Below, in pieces: positions 9,997-19,600 of a stretch of 64,000 bases of DNA. The DNA lies in contig OX639992.1 of assembly GCA_951828515.1 (NCBI GenBank), positions 5,496,217 to 5,560,216 of the forward strand. Reading direction: 5' to 3'. Origin of the DNA: an uncultured Poribacteria bacterium. GTDB taxonomy: Bacteria > Poribacteria > WGA-4E > WGA-3G. The notes under the pieces were generated by a model, which had not been told where the DNA came from, did not search any database, and saw only the letters and a program-made list of their open reading frames with translations. Made by a program: the position numbers and the translations under genes. Each line of letters opens with the position of its first letter. The stretch's first letter is position 1.

Positions 9997-12189
9997 ATGC
10001 GAATAATTAGGGCATGGTTCCCAAGCCCATATCTAACGTTAACAGTCTATCTCACCCTCTGTTTATGGGGACTTACAACATTAACTGCGGACACAGGCGA
10101 TGAATCCCCAGAAATTTCTACAAACCGCGCCATTAAAGCAGTACGCACCGAAACACCTCCAAAAATTGACGGAAAATTGGACGACGCCTGTTGGCAAAAT
10201 AGTACCAAAACGGGTGAATTGATTCAATTTGAACCGCAGCGCGGGGAACCAGCAACCCAGCCAACGACTATCTATCTCACCTATGACGCCAATAATCTCT
10301 ACATAGCATTTGAATGTTTTAAGACCGATATGAACAAACTCGCGGCGAATCTGACGCGGCGCGACTCTTTCTTCTTTTCCGATGATCATGTTGAAGTCTT
10401 AATCGATACCTTCCTTGATGGCAGAAACTGCTATGCCTTCGCCTTAAACCCACTCGGCACGCAAACCGACCGACGTTTGATTAATGAAGGTGCGAACAGA
10501 CGCACGGGCCAGTCCATGATCGGCACTGCCATCTCATGGGACTGCGACTGGCAAGGTAAAGCCGCAATTGGAACAGACAGTTGGACAGCAGAATTCGCTA
10601 TCCCGTTTGCCGAACTCCGATTTTCAAAGGGGATGGAAACCGCGACGTGGGGTATCAATTTTTGGCGAAACGACGAATCACCCGCCGAAGAACAGATGTG
10701 GTCAGATTTGGGGGAACGCCAGTACGCTGTCTCAAGATTCGGACATCTGACAGACCTCCCCATTTCAGGATTGGTCACCAAGCGACCCGTGAAATTCAAA
10801 CCGTATGCCACACTAAGACCACAGGTTCTGCAACCGGCAGAGGGTGACGCGTCAACGGCTCTGAAACCCGACGCCGGTTTAGATCTTCGGTATCCGATTG
10901 CCGACTTCACCATCGACTTGACACTAAATCCAGACTTTGCGCAAATTGAGGCGGATCCAGACCTCGTGAATCTCACGGATATTCCGCTCCGTTTTCCCGA
11001 AAAACGTCCGTTCTTTCTCGAAGGAAATGAACTCTTCCAGATGCCACTTGACCTGTTCTACAGCCGAAAAGTCGAAGCTTTACTCGGTGGCGGAAAAGTC
11101 ATCGGGAAATTCAGTAAGTACAATCTCGCGTTCATGCAAGCCGTCGCTGGATCTGAAAACCCTGATAAAGAAATAGAAGCGGGTGAGTTGCCCCTTGCAA
11201 ACTATAACTACTCCGTTTTTCGGTTGCAACGGGAAGTTGGCAAAACATCATCTGTCGGATTTTTAGGTGTGAACAAACAACGCGGGGGCACGTATGACCG
11301 CGCAGGAGGCCTCGATGCCCGCATTCAACTCCCCGCCGATACGAGTCTTAATCTGGAATATGCCAGAGAATGGAAGGCAGGCGGTCTGGATATGGCAGAG
11401 AGTACCGAGGATGATCTGGTTTTTGTGCAACTCGCTCGTCGGACAAATGTATTCTCAGTTGATGCGATCTACGCAGATTTTGGGGAGCATTTTAACCCTG
11501 AAACCGGATTCGTTCCACGCGTGGATAGACGCGGAATGGTCATCAGAAGCCGCTATAATAAACAGTACAAAGGGACTGTCGAAAGGTTGCGCGGTGAAGT
11601 CGAATATGAACGCCTCGCGAACCACGCAGGGGAACTCACAAATCACAGGGCGGGTTTTAGCGGACTCTTCGGCGTTAAAGATTTTTTCTTTCTCATCGGA
11701 CCTGAATGGTATAATCACATTGATGATGACGACAATCAATTATATGAGGACAGAACCGCTCGTTTCTTCGTCGGGTGGTTCCCACCGAAATATGTGCAAA
11801 TCCGAAACACCGGTAACTTCGGTCTACGTAATGACAAAAACATCTTCTTTATCCGCCCCGAAATCACAATCCGTCCAACGGCTAAACTCAGTTTTGAGTT
11901 CATTTTGCAGCGACTCCATGAAAAACAACCCGATACAGCAGCGTGGGAACTCTCCGAATGGACGCGTCGGCTCGTCGTGAACTATCAGTTTGCGCAGCGT
12001 ATGTATGCGAGAGCCAGTGCAGAATTCACATTAGAAAAAGAACGCCGCGTCTTCGCACTCTTCGCCTATGAATATCGCCCCGAAAGTAATCTGTTTGTCG
12101 TCTACAACGATAACCGCGATATCGAAGGGGATACGGAGCGAATTGTGTTCATTAAAGTTTCGCACCTGTTGAAAACGGACCTTTTTTAA
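9997..12189 (+). CDS. CBM9-like + DUF5916 outer-membrane protein
   Basis: 730 aa. A signal peptide (about 1-30) precedes a carbohydrate-binding family 9-like domain (about 45-240) recognised by PKIDGKLDDACWQ, LYIAFECF, DHVEVLIDTF and WTAEFAIPFAELRF. The remainder (about 255-730) fits DUF5916, a predicted outer-membrane barrel, with NPDFAQIEADPDLVNLT and FPEKRPFFLEGNELF as hallmarks and many alternating beta strands. The family is often linked to polysaccharide handling, but the substrate is not known. An AGGAGG-like site lies about 15 bases before the ATG. The stop codon directly abuts the lnt start, so the two are probably co-transcribed. Confidence 0.85.
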   Translation: MRIIRAWFPSPYLTLTVYLTLCLWGLTTLTADTGDESPEISTNRAIKAVRTETPPKIDGKLDDACWQNSTKTGELIQFEPQRGEPATQPTTIYLTYDANNLYIAFECFKTDMNKLAANLTRRDSFFFSDDHVEVLIDTFLDGRNCYAFALNPLGTQTDRRLINEGANRRTGQSMIGTAISWDCDWQGKAAIGTDSWTAEFAIPFAELRFSKGMETATWGINFWRNDESPAEEQMWSDLGERQYAVSRFGHLTDLPISGLVTKRPVKFKPYATLRPQVLQPAEGDASTALKPDAGLDLRYPIADFTIDLTLNPDFAQIEADPDLVNLTDIPLRFPEKRPFFLEGNELFQMPLDLFYSRKVEALLGGGKVIGKFSKYNLAFMQAVAGSENPDKEIEAGELPLANYNYSVFRLQREVGKTSSVGFLGVNKQRGGTYDRAGGLDARIQLPADTSLNLEYAREWKAGGLDMAESTEDDLVFVQLARRTNVFSVDAIYADFGEHFNPETGFVPRVDRRGMVIRSRYNKQYKGTVERLRGEVEYERLANHAGELTNHRAGFSGLFGVKDFFFLIGPEWYNHIDDDDNQLYEDRTARFFVGWFPPKYVQIRNTGNFGLRNDKNIFFIRPEITIRPTAKLSFEFILQRLHEKQPDTAAWELSEWTRRLVVNYQFAQRMYARASAEFTLEKERRVFALFAYEYRPESNLFVVYNDNRDIEGDTERIVFIKVSHLLKTDLF

Positions 12190-13851
12190 ATGATCCAAAT
12201 CCACGTCGTTTCTCCGCAAGGTAAAATTAAAATACTTGCGGTGCTTTCAGCACTGTTGCTGTTCCTCAGTTTCCCAAATTTGAATCTCTTTCCGTTTGCT
12301 TGGGTCGCGATGGTGCCACTTTTTATCGCCTTGACACGAGCGACAGACTGGAAATCCGCTTTTTGGATCGGTTACCTAACAGGTTTCCTGTTTTTCGCAG
12401 GTCTACTCCCGGCTATCCTTCTTCTCTACCCTTATGCGAATATCTTCGCTACAACGGTCGGATACCTACTATTAGTGGGATACACGGCACTCTATTTCGC
12501 TGTTTTCGCAGCACTAATGCGGTTTATACCGAGACGTTCCAACATTCTGTTTTCTCTATCCGCTGCCTGTATCTGGACAGCATTGGAGTGGGTACGGAGT
12601 TGGATGATAACAGGGTTTCCATGGGGAAGTATCGGTTATTCGCAATGGAACAACCTACCGGGAATACAGATAGCCTCGCTTGTCGGTGTACACGGTATCA
12701 GTTTCGTCATTGTGCTTTTCAACGCCAGTATCGCTACTTTGCTTTGTAACCACCATCAATGGCGACAGGAAATCCGCACCGTAATCCTGCCACTGATCCT
12801 GACACTTTTTTGTTTCGGTTATGGGATCTTCCAACTCCAAAACGCTAATCCGTTAGACCGGAGCACAAACGCAACGAATCAAGCAAATGCTGAGACCTTA
12901 AAAATTGCGCTCGTTCCGGGCAACATCCCGCAACTTCGGAAATGGGATATCCGTCAGTTTCCAGAAATTTTGCAACGCTATATCGGCTTGACACATAAAG
13001 CCAGCCGAGAAGGTCCCGAGTTAATTGTGTGGCCCGAAACTGCAACACGAAGCAGGGTATTGACAGGCGAGTGGCCCACATATCACCGAAGATTCTCGCA
13101 GATGCTTCGTGATACCGGGATTCCAATACTCCTCGGTACGGCTAACAGGGGAGAAACAGACAAAGCGATAGGTCAATTCTCCCAAAGTCGTAAAAAAAGA
13201 GATACGGAAATATACAACCGCGTCCTTTCGATAACTCCAGATGGAAAGATACATGGAGACTATGCGAAGATGCATCTTGTTCCGTTTGGTGAATACGTGC
13301 CTTTGGCACACCTCCTGCCGGATTTTATACCCAATTTTATCCAGTTTGAACCCTTCATTCATGGAAAAACAGTAAACCTTTTACCCGTGTTTGACGTTAA
13401 AAATAAGACAAACACCCGGAAGATAGAGGTCGGTGCTTCGATTTGCTTTGAATCGGTGTTTCCAGATGAATTTCGCATGCCCGTAAAAATGGGTGCCAGC
13501 GTGATGGGAATCTTCACGAATGATGCTTGGTTCAAAGGGACTGCTTTCCCCCAACTGCATCTATCCATGGCACCTTTCCGCGCGATTGAGAACCGAATTG
13601 CCGTGTTCCGATGCGCAAATGGTGGATTCACGTGCGTCGTAGACAAGTTCGGTAGGATCACGACTCCCTTGATTACGCCGGACACGGCTCAGGAAATTCT
13701 CATCGCATCCGTCCCACTTCTTTCGTCCATAGAACATGAACAGACACTCTATACCCGCTACGGCGATTGGTTCCCGATACTTTGTGCCCTTATTTGCATC
13801 GGGTGGTTTGGTAGTCAAATCATAATGTGGGCGCGTCGTAGACATTCTTAG
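12190..13851 (+). CDS. lnt: Apolipoprotein N-acyltransferase Lnt
   Basis: Inner-membrane enzyme adding the third acyl chain to lipoproteins after Lgt and Lsp. 553 aa: N-terminal block of hydrophobic helices (about 1-215), then a nitrilase-like domain. The catalytic triad is complete: Glu283 (VWPETATR), Lys360 (YAKMHLVPFGEYVP) and Cys419 (ASICFESVFPD), with a C-terminal helix near residues 530-545. The ATG immediately follows the preceding stop. Its presence with lolC/lolD nearby shows that triacylated lipoproteins are sorted to an outer membrane. Confidence 0.95.
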   Translation: MIQIHVVSPQGKIKILAVLSALLLFLSFPNLNLFPFAWVAMVPLFIALTRATDWKSAFWIGYLTGFLFFAGLLPAILLLYPYANIFATTVGYLLLVGYTALYFAVFAALMRFIPRRSNILFSLSAACIWTALEWVRSWMITGFPWGSIGYSQWNNLPGIQIASLVGVHGISFVIVLFNASIATLLCNHHQWRQEIRTVILPLILTLFCFGYGIFQLQNANPLDRSTNATNQANAETLKIALVPGNIPQLRKWDIRQFPEILQRYIGLTHKASREGPELIVWPETATRSRVLTGEWPTYHRRFSQMLRDTGIPILLGTANRGETDKAIGQFSQSRKKRDTEIYNRVLSITPDGKIHGDYAKMHLVPFGEYVPLAHLLPDFIPNFIQFEPFIHGKTVNLLPVFDVKNKTNTRKIEVGASICFESVFPDEFRMPVKMGASVMGIFTNDAWFKGTAFPQLHLSMAPFRAIENRIAVFRCANGGFTCVVDKFGRITTPLITPDTAQEILIASVPLLSSIEHEQTLYTRYGDWFPILCALICIGWFGSQIIMWARRRHS

Positions 13852-13884
13852 TGATTACGCTTAGCGACTTACGAGGAACAAAAT

Positions 13885-14989
13885 ATGCTTGTAGATTTAA
13901 AAAACCAGGTTGAAGAGATGCAAACCCGCCTCCAAGAACTCAGAGGTTATCTTTGACCTGGCTGAAAAACGAAAAGAATTAACAGAACTCGAAGAGGCAA
14001 CAATTGCCCCTGATTTTTGGAGCAATACGCAACGCGTCCAAAAGGTTAACCAACGCATCGCGCTCCTCCGAGATGAAGTTGCGGCGTACGAAGAACTCGC
14101 CCTAAAAATTGAAGACCTCCAAACGCTACTCGAACTCGCGACCGAAGAGAACGATGAGAGTTTACAAAACGAGATTGTCGACGGATTGGACACTGTCGCA
14201 CAGCGTCTTGAACAGATGGAACTCCGTTTAATGCTCACGGGTGAGTTTGATGAGAACAACGCAATTCTCAACATCCACTCTGGTGCTGGTGGGATTGACG
14301 CGCAAGATTGGGCGGGGATGTTAATGCGTATGTACCTTCGTTGGTGCGACCAACGCGGCTATCAGACCGAAATCGTAGACCTCACCTCAGGAGATGAAGC
14401 CGGCATCAAAGGAACGACGATCCTTGTTACAGGTGCTTCGGCTTACGGTTATCTTCAAGCTGAAGCAGGCGTGCACAGGCTCGTTCGATTGTCCCCTTAT
14501 GATTTCAACAAACGGCGGCACACCTCCTTCGCTGCTATTGACGTAACCCCTGAAATCGACGACACCGTGGAAGTGGATATCCAATCAGAAGATTTACGGA
14601 TAGATTTCTATCGCGCCAGCGGTGCCGGTGGTCAGCACGTCAACGTCACAGATTCAGCAGTTCGGATTACACACAAACCCACCGGAATTATCGTGCAATG
14701 CCAGAATGAACGTTCGCAGCATAAGAACCGAGAAATCGCTATGAAATTACTCCGTTCCCGTCTTCATGAGAAATACCGTGCGGAACGGGAGGCAGAACTC
14801 TCAAAACAGCGAAGCGAACGCTTAGATATCGACTTTGGCAGTCAAATCCGGTCGTACGTCCTGCACCCGTACCAACGCGTCAAAGATTTACGCACGAATG
14901 TCGAAACAGGCAATGTTAACGCCGTGTTGGACGGTGCTTTAGACCCGTTCATCGAAAGCTACCTCAAGATGAAAGCGCAGCGAAAATAA
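13885..14989 (+). CDS. prfB: Peptide chain release factor 2, programmed +1 frameshift
   Basis: RF2 reads UGA and UAA. Translation starts at the ATG at 13885 (GAGGAA upstream), gives 23 residues ending LRGYL, meets an in-frame TGA at 13954-13956, and must shift +1 at CTT-TGA-C to continue DLAEKRKEL to 14989, about 367 aa in all. This is the classical autoregulatory shift: low RF2 favours it. The peptidyl-hydrolysis GGQ is at 248-250 (GAGGQHVNVTDSAV). The stop-codon-reading tripeptide, normally SPF in RF2, reads SPY here (residues 203-205, RLSPYDFNKRRHTSF). A conventional call would start too late, at 13910, and lose the N-terminus. Confidence 0.95.
13941..13957 (+). promoter_or_regulatory. RF2 +1 frameshift site
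   Basis: CAGAGGTTATCTTTGAC contains an internal Shine-Dalgarno-like AGAGGT, the slippery CTT and the in-frame TGA followed by C, the poor-termination context of bacterial prfB frameshifts. The zero frame stops at 13954-13956; the +1 frame resumes with GAC at 13955. Confidence 0.92.
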
Positions 14990-15003
14990 TACTGATTTTT
15001 TGG

Positions 15004-15032
15004 TTGCTTTATGGGCAAAACTGAGGTATAAT
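15004..15032 (+). promoter_or_regulatory. Sigma-70 promoter of lysS
   Basis: TTGCTT at 15004-15009, a 17-bp spacer and TATAAT at 15027-15032, about 70 bases before the lysS start. Confidence 0.65.
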
Positions 15033-15100
15033 TATTAAAATATTATTGGAAGTATAGCAACGGTCTGCAATGCAAAATATAATGAAAAAGGGGAAGAGCT

Positions 15101-16573
15101 GTGGAAGAAACAAAGGACCTAATTCAGCAACGTCGCGAGAAGTTAGACGAAATTCGCAAATTTGGCGTAGAACCGTACCCACATAAATACGAACCTACAC
15201 ACACGACCTCCGCCATCCATAGAGACTTTGCTGACATCAAAGAAACGCCAGACGACACTCAAACAATCCGAATCGCCGGTCGGATCATGACGAAGCGTGA
15301 CCATGGAAAAAGTAGTTTCGCACACCTGCAAGACAGTGAAGGCAGAATTCAAATCTACGTCCGACGCGACAGTGTCGGTGCAGAGCCGTATAAAATCTAC
15401 CGACGCTTTGATACAGGCGATATCGTCGGTGCCGAAGGAACGGTCTTCCGGACACGCACAGGTGAACTCACTGTCCTTGTTGACTCCATACACCTTCTCT
15501 CGAAATCGGTTCGACCGCTCCCCGAAAAATGGCACGGTTTACAAGATAAACAGACACGCTACAGACAGCGCTACGCAGACCTCATCATGAACCCTGAGGT
15601 AAAGGACGTTTTCCTTAAAAGGACACGTATTGTTCAAGCGATTCGCGAAATGCTCAATGCGCAAAACTTTATTGAAGTGGAAACGCCAGTCCTTCAACCA
15701 ATTTACGGTGGGGCAAACGCTCGTCCCTTCACAACGTATCACAACACATTGGAGCAATCGCTCTATCTGCGTATCGCGAATGAACTCTACCTCAAGCGTC
15801 TCATCGTAGGAGGGTTCGATCGTGTTTATGAGTTCTCACGCGATTTCCGAAACGAGGGAATGGACAGGGATCATAACCCCGAATTCACAATGCTTGAACT
15901 CTACCAAGCCTACGCTGACTATATTCAGATAATGGAACTCACCGAAACCCTCATCGCTGACACAGCAAAAATCATTCACGGGACAACGAAGATTCATTAT
16001 CAAAACCATGAACTCGACCTCACTCCTCCCTGGCGGCGGTTGAGCATGGTGGACTCCGTTCGGGAATATAGTGGTATCGATCCCGTTCCTCTCTCAGCGG
16101 ATGATTTATACAAGAAAGCAACCAATGCTGGTGTCGAATTGGTAGGTGACGAAACGAAAGGGAAAATAATCGCCGAACTCTTCGACAAATTTGTGGAACC
16201 GAAACTGATTCAGCCCACATTTATAACGGATTACCCGATCGAGGTCTCACCGTTTGCGAAAAAGAAACCTGATACTCCAGAGTTCGTCGAACGTTTTGAA
16301 TTCTTTATCTGCGGAATGGAGGTCGGAAACGCTTTTAGTGAACTCAATGATCCCATTGACCAACGCCAACGCTTCCTTGAACAGGCGAACAGTTTAGAAG
16401 CGGGAGACGACGAAGCCTTTATGGTAGATGAGGACTATCTGCGCGCATTGGAATACGGTATGCCACCGACGGGGGGACTCGGCATCGGTATCGACCGATT
16501 GACAATGTTGCTAACAAACCAAGACTCCATCCGAGACGTGATCCTGTTTCCACAGATGCGTCCGGAAAGATAA
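15101..16573 (+). CDS. lysS: Lysyl-tRNA synthetase, class II
   Basis: Charges tRNA-Lys in the cytosol. 490 aa from a GTG start with AAGGGGAAG upstream. An N-terminal OB-fold anticodon-binding domain (about 55-150, RIAGRIMTKRDHGKSSFAHL) precedes the class II catalytic core with motif 2 RDFRNEGMDRDHNPEFTMLE and motif 3 GLGIGIDRLTMLLTN near the C-terminus. GGANARPFTTYHN is typical of bacterial LysS. No part is missing. It follows prfB by about 110 bases but has its own promoter. Confidence 0.97.
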   Translation: MEETKDLIQQRREKLDEIRKFGVEPYPHKYEPTHTTSAIHRDFADIKETPDDTQTIRIAGRIMTKRDHGKSSFAHLQDSEGRIQIYVRRDSVGAEPYKIYRRFDTGDIVGAEGTVFRTRTGELTVLVDSIHLLSKSVRPLPEKWHGLQDKQTRYRQRYADLIMNPEVKDVFLKRTRIVQAIREMLNAQNFIEVETPVLQPIYGGANARPFTTYHNTLEQSLYLRIANELYLKRLIVGGFDRVYEFSRDFRNEGMDRDHNPEFTMLELYQAYADYIQIMELTETLIADTAKIIHGTTKIHYQNHELDLTPPWRRLSMVDSVREYSGIDPVPLSADDLYKKATNAGVELVGDETKGKIIAELFDKFVEPKLIQPTFITDYPIEVSPFAKKKPDTPEFVERFEFFICGMEVGNAFSELNDPIDQRQRFLEQANSLEAGDDEAFMVDEDYLRALEYGMPPTGGLGIGIDRLTMLLTNQDSIRDVILFPQMRPER

Positions 16574-16704
16574 TGATGAGAACTTCGCCGACACTTCATA
16601 CAGAAAGGGATGCATTATGCTGAATATATCCCCAAAGACCCAGAAAGATATTTTTTTGAAGATACAATCGAATACCGTATACTAAAATGTGAGTTCGTAG
16701 AAAA

Positions 16705-17271
16705 ATGAGATCCGCGCCGCCCCTTCTTACGGAGAGATTGCTACTTCGGTCGCTTATACTTGAAGACGCGACGGATGTGCAACGCCTTGCTGGTGATCGC
16801 GACATAGCAGCAACGTTACCGAATATGCCGCACCCCTACGAAGATGGTATGGCTGAAAAATGGATTCGTTCTTGCTATGAACAGTTTGAAAAAGACGAAG
16901 CACTAAACTTCGCAATAACGCTGAGAACAGATAAAAATTTAATTGGCGGGATAGCACTTAGACTCGACCAAGAAAATGAGAATAGTGAACTCGGTTATTG
17001 GATCGGGAAACCTTACTGGAACAGCGGTTATGCTACCGAAGCAGCAAGAGCGGTTGTGGCGTATAGCTTTGAAGTCTTGAAGTTGAATCGAGTTCATGCC
17101 AAGCACTTCAAACGAAACGTCGCTTCCGGACGGGTACTGGAAAAAATAGGGATGCAATATGAAGGGTGCTTCCGACAACACGTAAAAAAATGGGATAACT
17201 TTGAGGATTTAATGGGATACGGGATGCTAAAAGCGGACTTCGACGCTAAAGCTGTTAAAGAGCAGTTGTGA
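16705..17271 (+). CDS. GNAT acetyltransferase, RimJ/RimL type
   Basis: 188 aa with the GNAT fold of the RimJ/RimL (Acetyltransf_3) group: N-terminal LTERLLLRSLILEDATDV, central ELGYWIGKPYWNSGYATEA (acetyl-CoA-binding region) and the C-terminal LNRVHAKHFKRNVASGRVL typical of this family. Likely acetylates an N-terminal amine or small amine; the substrate cannot be read from sequence. A poor ribosome site precedes the ATG. It sits between lysS and lolC with about 75-130 bases on either side. Confidence 0.85.
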   Translation: MRSAPPLLTERLLLRSLILEDATDVQRLAGDRDIAATLPNMPHPYEDGMAEKWIRSCYEQFEKDEALNFAITLRTDKNLIGGIALRLDQENENSELGYWIGKPYWNSGYATEAARAVVAYSFEVLKLNRVHAKHFKRNVASGRVLEKIGMQYEGCFRQHVKKWDNFEDLMGYGMLKADFDAKAVKEQL

Positions 17272-17348
17272 GGTTATCAAAGGTTTCTTACCAACTGGAA
17301 AACTGCAAGGACAACGGACGCAGCAGCTCAGGAGCAATAGCTTAAAAA

Positions 17349-18809
17349 ATGAGATTTGAATGGTTCGTAGCCTCCCGCTACCTACGCTCACGACGCAAAC
17401 AATCCTTTATTTCAATTATCAGTATTATTTCCATCGGGGGTGTAGCACTCGGTGTCGCAACAGTGATTCTTGTAAGTGCCGTATTAGATGGCGTTGAACA
17501 GGGACTGAAAGAAAGGTTTCTCGCAAACGAGGCGCATGTTGTTTTCCGGTTGCACGATAGCAGTTTCTTTAGCAATTACCAAAAGCATATTTCACAAATT
17601 GAAACAATTGATGAAGTCGTAGCGACATCACCAGTTATTTGGGCACAGAGTGCTGTCTTTCAGGAACGCAGCGACACCATTCAAGACGTAATTTACATTA
17701 AAGGCATCGATCCCGTTGAGGAAGACAAAGTCACCGGTTTCTCAAAATTCGTGGATGGCTCAACTGCGTTACAAGACTCACAGTACATTGAAAACGCTCG
17801 ACTCATCAGAGATGAAACGATCACAGGAGGGATTGTACTCGGAGGACGGTTGGCGGCTCGTCTCGGTGTCATCAAAGGCGACGTGCTGCGCCTTATCGTG
17901 AATCTTGCGAAACATCCGGTAAACGAGTCAATGCTCATACCGGACTTGGCGAACTTCGTTGTGATTGGGTTCTATGAGTCTGAATTGGCGGTTTATGATA
18001 ACAACTTTGGGTTCATCCATATAGATGCCGCCCAAAAAATGTATAATAAACCGAATCAGGTCAATACGATTTTCGTTCGATTAACCGATGCGGAATTAGC
18101 CCCTCGGACTGCAAGACAGATTGAGGATAAGGTTCAGTTCTCTGTTTTGGAAGGAATGCCGGATGCCAGAACGTGGATGGAGATGCAGGCACCACTCTTC
18201 TCAGCACTTCGATTGGAAAAGATAGCGACCGTCATTATTGAAGCACTTATCATTTTGGTCGCATCCTTTAACATCGCGAGCACGCTGATCATGACCGTGA
18301 TGGAAAAGACAAAAGATGTCGGGGCACTACGAACGCTCGGTGCTTCACGCGGCAATATTATGAGAATTTTCATAATTCAAGGCAGTGTCATCGGGATGCT
18401 TGGAACGTTGTTAGGCACGGTGTTGGGACTTGTTCTCTGCTGGCTTCTGAGTTATAATTCAGTGCGCCCGTCTTACTGGTACGCCGTTGTACTTATTGTG
18501 CCAATTTTCCTACAAGTGCTAATTGCCCTGCGACGAATAATACCACGCCGTAAAGGGTGGGTGTTCGCGATCGGTATTTTATGGCTCATAGCGATAGGGT
18601 TCGCGCTCTACTGTGCCGTTACACCAATTTCGCTCGCGGATCTCGGGTTGAGCCAAGTCTATCAGATGAATCAACTACCGATACAGGTGAATTGGTTCTT
18701 TGTTGTTTTCATCAATATACTTTCATTTTTAATCTGTTGGCTTGCGACGCTATACCCGGCATGGCAAGCGGCAAACCTGAAGCCAGTTGAAGCCCTACAA
18801 CATGAATAA
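17349..18809 (+). CDS. lolC: Lipoprotein-releasing ABC permease LolC/LolE
   Basis: Inner-membrane permease that, with LolD, extracts lipoproteins for the outer membrane. N-terminal ASRYLRSRRKQSFISIISII leads into the first membrane helix; a large periplasmic domain spans about 55-290; the FtsX-type core TLIMTVMEKTKDVGALRTLGA follows; the end is TLYPAWQAANLKPVEALQHE, the classical family tail. At 486 aa it is longer than the usual 400-415. The excess lies between the second core helix and the last one (about 365-425) and contains two extra hydrophobic segments (WYAVVLIVPIFLQVLIAL and FAIGILWLIAIGFALYCAV). Only one permease gene is present, so it may work as a homodimer. Confidence 0.92.
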   Translation: MRFEWFVASRYLRSRRKQSFISIISIISIGGVALGVATVILVSAVLDGVEQGLKERFLANEAHVVFRLHDSSFFSNYQKHISQIETIDEVVATSPVIWAQSAVFQERSDTIQDVIYIKGIDPVEEDKVTGFSKFVDGSTALQDSQYIENARLIRDETITGGIVLGGRLAARLGVIKGDVLRLIVNLAKHPVNESMLIPDLANFVVIGFYESELAVYDNNFGFIHIDAAQKMYNKPNQVNTIFVRLTDAELAPRTARQIEDKVQFSVLEGMPDARTWMEMQAPLFSALRLEKIATVIIEALIILVASFNIASTLIMTVMEKTKDVGALRTLGASRGNIMRIFIIQGSVIGMLGTLLGTVLGLVLCWLLSYNSVRPSYWYAVVLIVPIFLQVLIALRRIIPRRKGWVFAIGILWLIAIGFALYCAVTPISLADLGLSQVYQMNQLPIQVNWFFVVFINILSFLICWLATLYPAWQAANLKPVEALQHE

Positions 18810-19503
18810 AGACAAACTTATCCGCATCGTAGATTTACACAAATCCTACTACGATGGCGAGTCAGAACTTCCGGTTCTTCAAGGCATCGACCTTGAAATA
18901 TACATGTCAGAATTACTCGCAGTCGTCGGGGCATCAGGTGTAGGGAAAAGCACGCTGCTTCATATTATTGGGACACTTGACAGACCCACAGCAGGCAGCG
19001 TTTTATACAACGAACAAGACGTATTCACACTCTCCGATACAGAGCTTGCTCGGTTTCGGAACAAAGAAATCGGTTTTGTGTTTCAATTTCATCATTTATT
19101 ACCGGAATTTACAGCACTCGAAAACGTCGCAATGGGTGCATTAATTACAGCATCAAATAATAAGACAGTTTATAAAGAGGCAGAATCATTACTCGCTTAT
19201 GTTGGGCTATCCGAAAGGCTTTCACACTATCCGAGCCAATTGTCTGGTGGTGAACGGCAACGCGTCGCAATTGCACGCGCACTGATTAATCAACCGAAGA
19301 TTGTACTCGCTGACGAACCTACGGGTAACCTTGATCGACGGAGCAGCGAGGCGGTCTTAGAACTACTTTGGGATTTGAACGCCACATCTGGGCAGACCTT
19401 TGTTATCGTAACTCACAATCAAGAACTCGCCCAGCAAGTAGATCGGGTTATCCAACTCGTTGATGGAAAGGTTGTTGACACGTCAATGGTACCCACACGC
19501 TAA
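18802..19503 (+). CDS. lolD: Lipoprotein-releasing ABC ATPase LolD
   Basis: Cytosolic ATPase of the Lol exporter. Walker A GASGVGKSTLL, Q-loop in FVFQFHHLLPEF, signature LSGGERQRVAIARAL, Walker B IVLADEPTGNLD and the H-loop in VIVTHNQE. The ATG at 18802 overlaps the lolC stop by 8 bases, a tight translational coupling; a TTG at 18787 would add five residues and is less likely. The last residues after KVVD (TSMVPTR and the stop) are encoded by the inserted element at 19481-19890. Removing the element restores KVVDS and a TAA stop, so the native protein was a few residues shorter. Confidence 0.94.
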   Translation: MNKDKLIRIVDLHKSYYDGESELPVLQGIDLEIYMSELLAVVGASGVGKSTLLHIIGTLDRPTAGSVLYNEQDVFTLSDTELARFRNKEIGFVFQFHHLLPEFTALENVAMGALITASNNKTVYKEAESLLAYVGLSERLSHYPSQLSGGERQRVAIARALINQPKIVLADEPTGNLDRRSSEAVLELLWDLNATSGQTFVIVTHNQELAQQVDRVIQLVDGKVVDTSMVPTR

Positions 19504-19600
19504 AGCGTGGGGCTTGTGCTTCATAGCGACTGCGGTTTGCTCAAAGAGTCCACCGTCTAACTGTCGCTCCACAATAGCTGCCAAGCCAGCTATGCACCGA
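19481..19600 (-). ncRNA. Presumed solo omega-RNA
   Basis: Homologous to the right end of the tnpB element. Hairpin 1: ATAGCTG-CCAAGC-CAGCTAT (19574-19593), same loop as the tnpB copy but a different stem. Hairpin 2: CACGC-TAAA-GCGTG (19495-19508), same loop, different stem. Loops conserved with covarying stems suggest selection on RNA structure. The guide would be TGTCAACAACCTTTCC, read on the minus strand down from 19480, within lolD. Confidence 0.55.

Noticed and set aside
13910-14989. Starting prfB at 13910 as a simple uninterrupted gene
   Set aside because: The true start is the ATG at 13885 with a frameshift at 13951-13957; the 13910 start loses the conserved N-terminus and ignores the canonical site.
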